From NCBI GenBank assembly GCA_036557185.1, contig DATBHZ010000025.1, positions 1 to 19,905 on the forward strand: a stretch of DNA of 19,905 nucleotides. The letters are read 5' to 3'. The notes under the pieces are model-generated. The model did no database searches, was not told where the DNA came from, and saw nothing but the letters and a program-made list of their open reading frames with translations. The stretch is from DATBHZ01 sp036557185 (GTDB taxonomy: Bacteria; Actinomycetota; Acidimicrobiia; IMCC26256; JAENVU01). The position numbers and the translations under genes are program-made. Positions 7,772 through 14,532 of the stretch are shown here, in pieces; the stretch's first letter is position 1, and each line of letters opens with the position of its first letter.

Positions 7772-8986
7772 GTGAGCACAGAGGGAAGCGCGGGCGACAT
7801 CGATCTGCTCGCCCTGCAGTCGGAGTTGGCGCGCGACCCGCAGCCGACGTATCAAGCGTTGCTGTTGGGTTCACCGGCTCTTCGAGTCGAAGGGATCGGC
7901 GTGATCGCGAACTCGCGCGAACACGTCGAGCACGTGCTGCGCAGCCCTGAGCTGTTCTCGTCCGACTTCACCTCAGGTGTCGGCGATCTCAAGAACCGCC
8001 GTCCGCTCATCCCCTTGCAGAAGGATCCGCCCGATCATCGCAAGTATCGGAAGATTCTGGACCCGTTGTTCGCGCCGCAGAAGATGAAGTTGCTCGAGCC
8101 GCAGATCGCTGCGCTCGTGAACGATCTCATCGACGGATTCGCCAGCGCGCAAGAGATCGACTTCGCACAGCAGTTCTCGGTGCCGTTCCCGTCGCAGGTC
8201 TTCGTCACGATGCTCGGGCTCCCGCTGGAGGAGCTCCCGCAATTCCTCGCGATGAAGGACGGTGTCATCCGGCCCGACCACTGCACGGGCGAGCCGCGGG
8301 GCCATCCGAAGACGGACGCGCACCAGCAGGCGACCGCCGACTCCGTGTACGAGTACTTCGAGAAGTTGCTCGCAACGCGAACAGGCACGGCGGGCGACGA
8401 CCTCATCGGACAGTTCCTCTCGGCAGAGGTGGATGGCGAACGGCTCAGCACCGACGAGATCGTCGACATCTGCTTCCTGTTCCTGATCGCCGGTCTCGAC
8501 ACGGTGTCGGCGTCACTCGACTGCTTCTTCGGATACCTCTGCCACAACCCGGAAGCGCGCCGAGAGCTCGTCGAGCAACCCGACGCCATTCCCGACGCCG
8601 TCGAGGAGCTGCTGCGCTGGGAGACACCCGTGATGGCGGTCGAGCGCGTCGCGACGAGCGACATGCAGATCGGAGAATGTCCCGTTGCGGCGGGCGAGAC
8701 GGTGATCGCGTTCATCGGTGCAGCGAACCTCGACGAGCACGAGCTACCGGATGCCGGCTCCGTGCACATCGATCGCACGGTCAATCGCCACCTGGCGTTC
8801 GGTGGCGGCATTCATCGGTGTCTCGGATCTCACCTCGCGCGCCTCGAGCTACGCGTCGCGTTGCGCGAGTGGCACCGTCGAATCCCCGACTACGCGTTGA
8901 AGCCGGGAGCCGAGCTCGAATTCACCGCGGGCATCCGCTCGGTCCCGAGCTTTCCGCTGGTGTTGCAGACGATCAGCCCTCGCTGA
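7772..8986 (+). CDS. cytochrome P450 (complete)
   Basis: Complete soluble P450 of 404 aa. The N-terminal half contains the PLQKDPPDHRKYRK helix-C region. The I-helix motif is AGLDT (240-244), ExxR is ELLR (279-282), and the haem loop FGGGIHRCLG has axial Cys350. The Asp/Thr proton-relay pair (243/244) is intact, so normal monooxygenase chemistry is expected. No ferredoxin or reductase gene lies beside it. The start is GTG at 7772 with no ribosome site, possibly leaderless. It is divergent from the norQ-like operon and shares its 77 bp control region. Its 3' end overlaps the end of the convergent binding-protein gene by 14 bp. It differs clearly from the truncated P450 at the window start, so the two are not a recent duplication. 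Candidate substrates are terpenoid- or steroid-like, which is inference from context. Confidence 0.95.
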   Translation: MSTEGSAGDIDLLALQSELARDPQPTYQALLLGSPALRVEGIGVIANSREHVEHVLRSPELFSSDFTSGVGDLKNRRPLIPLQKDPPDHRKYRKILDPLFAPQKMKLLEPQIAALVNDLIDGFASAQEIDFAQQFSVPFPSQVFVTMLGLPLEELPQFLAMKDGVIRPDHCTGEPRGHPKTDAHQQATADSVYEYFEKLLATRTGTAGDDLIGQFLSAEVDGERLSTDEIVDICFLFLIAGLDTVSASLDCFFGYLCHNPEARRELVEQPDAIPDAVEELLRWETPVMAVERVATSDMQIGECPVAAGETVIAFIGAANLDEHELPDAGSVHIDRTVNRHLAFGGGIHRCLGSHLARLELRVALREWHRRIPDYALKPGAELEFTAGIRSVPSFPLVLQTISPR

Positions 8987-10085
8987 AGCGTCGCACGAGA
9001 TGCGTGTGGGCACCATCCGCATCGAGCTTCCGCGCGACGAGATACCCCGGGCCCATCCAGCCGCGCCGTGTCCACTTCCCGAACGAGAGCCGGGTGCCGG
9101 GCGATCCCGACGCGGCCGGCACCATCTTCACGCGCTCGAGCGCTTCCTGCACGCCGCGCGGGCTCAGCGGATGCGCATCGGCGAACGCGCGCAGGATCAC
9201 CGTGGCGAGATCGCGGTTGACGGGAAGCACGCACATCTCGGGACGGCGTCCGTACGCCTCCTCGTACTCGTCGAGGAAGCGCTGCCCGACGGGATTGCCC
9301 TCGTCGAACTGGTCGAGGCCGGTCCATCCCATCATGGCCTGCCACAGGAGCGGGTTGAGGTAGGCGTTCTCGAACGCGGTGCCCATGAACCGCGGCGGGT
9401 CCCAGTCGAGCGCCTCGAGCGCGGTGTTGACACCGAACATTCCGAAGCCGAAGCCGCAGTGCACGATGGCGTGGGGCTTCGCCTCGTACAGCTTCGCGAC
9501 TGCATCCGTGACGTCCTGTGCAGTCTGCGCGATCGGTACTTCCGCGACGATACGAAGATCGCGATCACGGCATGCCTGCCGGAAGTTGGTCACATAGGTC
9601 TGACCGACGAGGGATTGCTCGACGAGCACCCCGACCTCGGTATATCCCGCGTTCGCCGCGAGATCCGCCCAGAAGATCGGCTCGTCGGTCATCGAACCCA
9701 TGGGCAACGAAAAGGTCCACTCGCCGAGCCAGTCGTCGGTACCGGTCACGCTGATCGCCGGAACGTGGAAGCGCTGCTCGATGACTTCACGCGTCGGCAC
9801 GCAGTTGTCGGTGATCGCCGGACCGAAGATCGCGAGGCAGCCCTCATCGACGAGCTCGCCGTACGCGTCGATGACCGCTTTCACCGTTCCTTTCGGAAGG
9901 CCCTCGACCTCTCGGAACACGATCTCCACCGGACGATCGATCACGCCACGCTCGAAGCCCTGCCGGAACACGAGCTCGAACGTCTGCGTGAGATCGGCGC
10001 GCATCTCGGCCGGGTACGCGTCCGGCAACACGAAGTCGAAGAGGTACCCGAACTTGATGGGCTCGGCGGTGCTCTCGTACGACAC
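8973..10085 (-). CDS. Liv-type substrate-binding-protein homologue without signal peptide
   Basis: About 370 aa with the type I periplasmic-binding fold of branched-chain amino acid/amide ABC transporter receptors. The N-terminal strand is PIKFGYLFDF; LAIFGPAITDNC and HVPAISVTGTDDW match the hinge and ligand regions. I chose the GTG at 10085, with GGAGGG 3 nt upstream. It directly precedes the conserved fold and leaves no room for a signal peptide or lipobox. Longer in-frame extensions would run into the divergent TetR gene and are Arg-rich without a hydrophobic core. The protein is therefore predicted to be cytoplasmic. It is divergent from the tandem TetR gene and not next to a permease. 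It may act as a ligand sensor or carrier (compare AmiC-type regulators) rather than a transporter part. Fold confident, role inferred. Confidence 0.82.
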   Translation of the reverse strand: MSYESTAEPIKFGYLFDFVLPDAYPAEMRADLTQTFELVFRQGFERGVIDRPVEIVFREVEGLPKGTVKAVIDAYGELVDEGCLAIFGPAITDNCVPTREVIEQRFHVPAISVTGTDDWLGEWTFSLPMGSMTDEPIFWADLAANAGYTEVGVLVEQSLVGQTYVTNFRQACRDRDLRIVAEVPIAQTAQDVTDAVAKLYEAKPHAIVHCGFGFGMFGVNTALEALDWDPPRFMGTAFENAYLNPLLWQAMMGWTGLDQFDEGNPVGQRFLDEYEEAYGRRPEMCVLPVNRDLATVILRAFADAHPLSPRGVQEALERVKMVPAASGSPGTRLSFGKWTRRGWMGPGYLVARKLDADGAHTHLVRRFSEG

Positions 10086-10180
10086 GAACCCTCCATCTGT
10101 ACCCGTCGGGGCTCGAACCTGATAGTTGTTCCGGACGCTATCGTCGCGGATCGTGAGCAGCAACCACCGCGGAGACGATC

Positions 10181-11422
10181 GTGCCGGGTGAACGCGCTCG
10201 CCGCGACGAGATACTCGATCGTGCCGCCGCCGTCTTCGCGACTTCGGGACTGCGGGCTTCACTGCAAGAGACGGCCGACGCGTGCGGCATCTTGCCCGGC
10301 AGCCTGTACCACCACTTCGAGTCGAAGGAAGACATCTTCATCGAGCTCGTGCAGCGGTACCAGGCCGATCTCACCGCCATCGCGCACGACGCGATTGAGC
10401 AGTTGCACGCGGGGACGGAACCACCCGCCGACTTGTTCGTGTCGCTCGGTGCGACGATCGCGCAATGCGCGATCCGGCACCGCGCGGCGCTCCTGCTGAC
10501 CTACTACGAACCGCCGGCGGGTTCGAGCGCCGAGTTGGTACGACTGGCACGCCAGACACCGGCAGCGATCATCGCTGCTGTCGTCGCGACGCTCGAGGCT
10601 GCACGCGCGCATGGCGACGTCCGGGCCGACGTCGACCTGGCCGTGCTCGCCGACCGCATGTACCAGAGCATGTTGCACATCGGGATCGGCGTGTATCACC
10701 GCACGCGGGGCTCGGAACGCCGGCCCGTCGTCGAGTGTCAGATGTTGCTGCACGGCATCGCGCCCGGCGCGGCGAGCGATTCCGAGCTCGATCGCTCGCC
10801 GGCGAGCCGCGTCGCCGACGACCTCATCAAGTCATGGCAAGAGCAAGAGGAGCAGATCGACGACAAGGCGGTCTTGATACGAGTCGTCGCGCGATCGGAG
10901 TTCGCGCGGCGCGGCTACGAGCTCACGACGGTGCGCGACGTCGCCGCGGCTGCCGGGCTCAGCACCGGAACCGTCTACCGGTTGGTCGAGTCGAAGGCGA
11001 ATCTCCTGGCTTCGATCATGCGCTCGTACGCCGAAGTGGTCGCGCACGGCTGGGCCGGCATCCTCACCGCGCCGTCGACGGCCGTCGAGAAGCTCGACGC
11101 GCTGCTCTGGTTCAACATCAACGTGACCGACCGCTTCGCCGAGGAGCAGCGCATCCAGATGGCCGGGCTCCAGCAATATCCGCCGCGGAGCAGTGACCTG
11201 CCGATGACGTTTGGCGCACAGCTACGACTCCTCAAGACGGCGTTGTCCGACGGGCTCGACGACGGATCGGTTCGGCTCCAGGGGACATCGCTCGATTTGG
11301 GTGCGCACTGCGTTTTCGCGCTCGCGTGGACGCCCGAGAACATCGTGCGCGATGCGGGCGCACGTCGTGCGCTGCAAGCTGCACGCGACACGTTGCTGCG
11401 AGGCGCAGCGCTGCAGTCCTAG
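10181..11422 (+). CDS. tandem TetR regulator (two TetR units in one polypeptide)
   Basis: Regulator of 413 aa, about twice the normal TetR length. The first DNA-binding domain (about residues 5-52) has its helix-turn-helix at about 27-47, ending in LPGSLYHHFESKEDIF. A first ligand-binding-like helical domain runs to about 205. A second TetR DNA-binding domain starts near 225, with its helix-turn-helix at about 249-270 (AAAAGLSTGTVYRLVESK), followed by a second helical domain to the C-terminus. There is no stop or frame change between the halves. The GTG at 10181 has GGAG 7 nt upstream. The gene is divergent from the signal-less binding-protein gene, with 95 bp between starts, and tail-to-tail with the NorD-like gene, 10 bp apart. 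Such a protein could bind two half sites as a monomer or bridge two operators. The ligand is unknown. Confidence 0.9.
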   Translation: MPGERARRDEILDRAAAVFATSGLRASLQETADACGILPGSLYHHFESKEDIFIELVQRYQADLTAIAHDAIEQLHAGTEPPADLFVSLGATIAQCAIRHRAALLLTYYEPPAGSSAELVRLARQTPAAIIAAVVATLEAARAHGDVRADVDLAVLADRMYQSMLHIGIGVYHRTRGSERRPVVECQMLLHGIAPGAASDSELDRSPASRVADDLIKSWQEQEEQIDDKAVLIRVVARSEFARRGYELTTVRDVAAAAGLSTGTVYRLVESKANLLASIMRSYAEVVAHGWAGILTAPSTAVEKLDALLWFNINVTDRFAEEQRIQMAGLQQYPPRSSDLPMTFGAQLRLLKTALSDGLDDGSVRLQGTSLDLGAHCVFALAWTPENIVRDAGARRALQAARDTLLRGAALQS

Positions 11423-11432
11423 GAAGCGGGCG

Positions 11433-13127
11433 TCACGCCGTGCGACGGTCGATTGCGAGCCGCTCGCGCGTTCGCTCCGCACGCTGCCACTTACGCTGCT
11501 GCGACTCCGCCGATCGGAGCGCGGCTCGGAACAGTGGGCCGATAACGGCCGGAAGCTGTTCGGTATGTGCGAGCGACGCGTGGGCAGCGGCGCCGAAGAC
11601 ACGGCGCAACGCGTCCGGCTCGGTCGCTGCGCCGATGCTCAGGCAAAGGCAGCCGATACCCGACCGGCGCGCTTCCGCGAGTGCGCGCCGCGCATCTGCT
11701 TCGCCGTAGTCCCCTTCGTACCCGTGGTCGTACGCGAACCCGTCCGAGATGACGACGAGGAGCCGTCGAGGCGTTCCACCGTGCGTTTCCAGCGTCGCCG
11801 CACCGTGCCGAATCGCCGCACCGAGGCGCGTGTAGGCACTGGGCGTGAGCATGCCGAGTCGTCGAAGCACGCGCGCATCGAGCCGATCGTCGAAACGCTT
11901 CACCGGCACGGCGTGAACGGCAGTACGGCCGAGTGACCGGAAGCCGTAGAGCGCGACGCGATCGCCGCGATCATGCAACGCGAACACGAGCGACGCCGCA
12001 GCCGCGCGCTGTTGATCGTGCACGCTCCCACCGGTAGCGCTGCTCTCGCCGGACGAGCCGGAGATGTCGAGCAACACCAGCACGGAAAGATCCCGTGGGC
12101 GTCGCACGTTGTCGACGTAGCACGCATCCTCGGGCACCGACTCTGTCTCGCGCGCCGAGAATGCCTCGATGGCCGCGTCGATGTCGACGTCGACGCCTTG
12201 GAGCTGCCGGTTCCGACGTTCGAGGCCGAGCCCGACGCGCATGAGCGGCTTTCGCAATGCTCCGGTGTCGGTAGCCACGACGGTGTTGTCGTTCCTGGGC
12301 GCTTCGTCCACCTCGACGACGGTGCACCAGTCCGGCCGGTATCCCGCGTGGAAGACGTCCCACTCCGGATAGGTGTGACCGCTGTTCGCGACGCGCGAGG
12401 CGTCTTCGAGTCGTGACGCGCGACCGACGGTGACGCTCCTTGCAGTGGCGGCTCTCACCGATCGATTCGTCCAGTACGTCGTCGACTGGGTACCGGGCGG
12501 TCCCGTCCCGCTGGCGCGCGCGTCCGCGAACAATCTCTTGAACAGACGACCGATCGCACCACCACGTCCGACCCACGCCGAGGAGAGCTCGAGCACGGGC
12601 CCGTCGTTCTCTTCGACGTCCGAGACTGCAGCGTCCGAAAGGTGTGCTGCGCCTGTGCTCTCGCTCAGCGCGGATGCCTTTCGGAACGCGCGTGGCCGGA
12701 TCGATCCGAAGACGTCGGGCGGCGGCGCGATCGAGGCGCTGCTCCGGGCGTGAGCAAGCGACTCTCCCGGAGCATGTGTTCCCGTCGCGACGCCGTGATC
12801 GATCAACGACCGCACCGATGAAGGAAGCAGGTCCTCCTGCGCCGCCAACGCCCGATGACCTTCGATCGCCAGGTAACGCCGCGTCAGCGACGTTCGGCGC
12901 TCGAGCTTCGTCATGATCTCGCGGTCGAAGCTTCCTGCAGCCAACAGCGAGGACTGCACTGCGATCGCGGACAGCACGTCACCGGGAGCGAGATCCTCTG
13001 CGACGAAGATCGTTGCGCCGTCCGTCCACGTCGGCGCATCGGACGCGGCCCGCGCGACGTGCAGATGTCGTCCGCCGATCGCCGACGCGAACAAGTTGTA
13101 GCGCTCGAAACGCTGCTCGTCGGGCAC
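11433..13127 (-). CDS. NorD-like VWA-domain protein, probable partner of the NorQ-like ATPase
   Basis: About 564 aa, the size of NorD/CbbO-type proteins. The poorly conserved N-terminal half contains an RYNLFASAIGG start typical of the family and a Trp-containing YPEWD segment. The C-terminal VWA domain (about 345-530) has an intact MIDAS motif DISGS (Asp354, Ser356, Ser358) followed by a Thr in TPSAYTR and an ISDGF element. Such proteins bind the client enzyme and recruit the MoxR-type ATPase ring. A GTG at 13127 is chosen because it immediately precedes the conserved region; a TTG at 13166 would add 13 residues, and neither has a ribosome site. It ends 10 bp from the convergent tandem TetR. 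It is transcribed divergently from the ABC importer operon. The pairing with the ATPase 3.7 kb away is inferred from family knowledge. Confidence 0.88.
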   Translation of the reverse strand: MPDEQRFERYNLFASAIGGRHLHVARAASDAPTWTDGATIFVAEDLAPGDVLSAIAVQSSLLAAGSFDREIMTKLERRTSLTRRYLAIEGHRALAAQEDLLPSSVRSLIDHGVATGTHAPGESLAHARSSASIAPPPDVFGSIRPRAFRKASALSESTGAAHLSDAAVSDVEENDGPVLELSSAWVGRGGAIGRLFKRLFADARASGTGPPGTQSTTYWTNRSVRAATARSVTVGRASRLEDASRVANSGHTYPEWDVFHAGYRPDWCTVVEVDEAPRNDNTVVATDTGALRKPLMRVGLGLERRNRQLQGVDVDIDAAIEAFSARETESVPEDACYVDNVRRPRDLSVLVLLDISGSSGESSATGGSVHDQQRAAAASLVFALHDRGDRVALYGFRSLGRTAVHAVPVKRFDDRLDARVLRRLGMLTPSAYTRLGAAIRHGAATLETHGGTPRRLLVVISDGFAYDHGYEGDYGEADARRALAEARRSGIGCLCLSIGAATEPDALRRVFGAAAHASLAHTEQLPAVIGPLFRAALRSAESQQRKWQRAERTRERLAIDRRTA

Positions 13128-13147
13128 TCGCGTCGAGCGTACGACAC

Positions 13148-13176
13148 TTGCCAGCGGGCAGAACAAACATTAGGTT
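13148..13176 (+). promoter_or_regulatory. candidate sigma-70-type promoter of the ABC importer operon
   Basis: TTGCCA (13148-13153) and TAGGTT (13171-13176) are separated by exactly 17 bp, matching five of six -35 positions and the key T, A and final T of a -10 box. The predicted transcript would start near 13183, about 44 nt before the ATG at 13227. The site lies in the divergent region between the NorD-like gene and the importer. This is a motif match only. Confidence 0.35.
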
Positions 13177-13226
13177 GCGCCAGTCGCGGGTGAGGCTTCC
13201 GCGAACGCGTCCGGGGGATGCGCTGC

Positions 13227-14501
13227 ATGATGGGCTCGAGGACGAGACGGCGCGTGCGCTACCCGGCGGTCGCCGCGATCTTGGTCTTCGGTGCGGCCTG
13301 TAGCAGCAGCGCTCACTCGACGTCGCCGACGACACAGCCTGCGAGCTCCGACGCGCTCGGCACGCCGAACCCGGCGCGCGGGACGCCGGTCAAGGTCGGG
13401 CTCATCACCAACGGCGCGGACTGCGCCGAGTGCGCGGGCGCGCCCGCAGCCGAGACCCCCGTCGCCCAGGCGACCGTCCAGTGGCTCAACCAGTACATGA
13501 ACGGGCTCGCGGGCCACAAGATCGATCTCGAGGTGTGCGACGACGCGATCGACGCCGGGAAGACCACCGACTGCGCGAACCAGATGATCCGTGACGGTGT
13601 CGCCGCGGTCGTGATCGGATCCGACGGGGTGATCGAGACCAGCTGGAAGATCCTCCACGACGCGGGCGTCCCGGTGATCAACTACGCCGCGACCCAGAAA
13701 TCGCTGTTGCAGGACAGCAAGTCGACCTTCGTTCTGGCTGATCCCGCCGCGTTCGTGGTGAGCACCCCGATCGGCCTCGCGAAGAACACCGGTGCCAAGA
13801 AGGTGTCGGTCATGGTCCTCGACCTGCCGATCGCGACCGACATCTATCACGGCAACACGCCGAAGCTCTTCGCGCAGCAGGGCTTGAAGCTGAACATCGT
13901 CGCAGCGCCGCTCGGCACCCCGGACATGACACCGCAAGCGCAGCAGGTCGTCGCGAAGAATCCCAACGGCGTCGTGATGATCGTGGGCAACGATCAGTTC
14001 TGCATTGCGGGAATGAACGGCCTGGCATCGGTCGGCTTCACCGGCAAAGTCGCCCTGATCTCGCAGTGCCTCACTGCGGCGACCCGGAAAGCTGTTCCCG
14101 GTTCGCGTTTGAACGGGGTCACCGTTGCCGCGATCGCTCCGCAGGACGATAACTCCGATGCTTCGATGAAGCAGTACCAAGCGGTGCTGGACAAGTATGC
14201 GACGACGAAGGTCGACCCGAACGACGCGGTGCCACTGATGGTGTTCTCGAGCCTCGGTGCGCTGAGCGTCGCCACCCAGCACCTGCAGGGAGCGGTGACG
14301 CCGAAGTCCGTCATCAACGCTTTCCGCACGATGCCCAGCGAGGTGCTCCCAGGGGCCGGCGGCCGACACTTCCAATGCGATGGCAAGGCTTCGCCCACGG
14401 AAGCTGCGGTCTGCTCGGCCAGCGTCTTCGCCGCCACACTCGACAGCCACGGCAACCCGACACACTTCCGGCTTCTCAACGACGCGTCGACCGATGGCTG
14501 A
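13227..14501 (+). CDS. branched-chain amino acid/amide-type ABC transporter substrate-binding lipoprotein
   Basis: Extracytoplasmic receptor of a Liv/HAAT-type importer, about 424 aa. The N-terminus has a basic region (RTRRRVRYP), a short hydrophobic core and a lipobox-like GAAC followed by a Ser/Thr linker, so it is probably lipid-anchored at that Cys. The -3 residue is Gly rather than Leu/Val, so the lipobox is imperfect. The mature part has the type I binding fold: VKVGLITNG, VAAVVIGSDG and GVPVINYAA strands. Unusually for a secreted protein it carries many cysteines, including a CAEC motif shortly after the first strand, which may form disulfides. The ATG at 13227 has GGGGG about 9 nt upstream; the ATG at 13218 sits directly on that run and is less likely. 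The permease-ATPase fusion follows after 31 bp. The substrate need not be an amino acid. Confidence 0.9.
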   Translation: MMGSRTRRRVRYPAVAAILVFGAACSSSAHSTSPTTQPASSDALGTPNPARGTPVKVGLITNGADCAECAGAPAAETPVAQATVQWLNQYMNGLAGHKIDLEVCDDAIDAGKTTDCANQMIRDGVAAVVIGSDGVIETSWKILHDAGVPVINYAATQKSLLQDSKSTFVLADPAAFVVSTPIGLAKNTGAKKVSVMVLDLPIATDIYHGNTPKLFAQQGLKLNIVAAPLGTPDMTPQAQQVVAKNPNGVVMIVGNDQFCIAGMNGLASVGFTGKVALISQCLTAATRKAVPGSRLNGVTVAAIAPQDDNSDASMKQYQAVLDKYATTKVDPNDAVPLMVFSSLGALSVATQHLQGAVTPKSVINAFRTMPSEVLPGAGGRHFQCDGKASPTEAAVCSASVFAATLDSHGNPTHFRLLNDASTDG

Positions 14502-14532
14502 TCGCTGACTTGGTCGGGGCACGCGGCAAGCG

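Noticed and set aside
10115..10131. GAAC-N9-GTTC inverted repeat between the binding-protein and tandem TetR starts
   Set aside because: The arms are only 4 bp and do not extend in either direction, so it is easily explained by chance. Footprinting would be needed.
10175..10182. perfect 8-bp palindrome ACGATCGT at the tandem TetR start
   Set aside because: CGATCG-type octamers are frequent in this GC-rich sequence, and this one overlaps the start codon without a flanking extension.
9000..10499. 499-codon open frame on the plus strand
   Set aside because: It is antisense to the binding-protein gene and then runs in the wrong frame of the tandem TetR gene. Composition is shadow-like.
11423..11432. 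possible bidirectional terminator between the tandem TetR and NorD-like genes
   Set aside because: The 10 bp gap has no hairpin or T-run. The same is true of the gap at 17967-17978.
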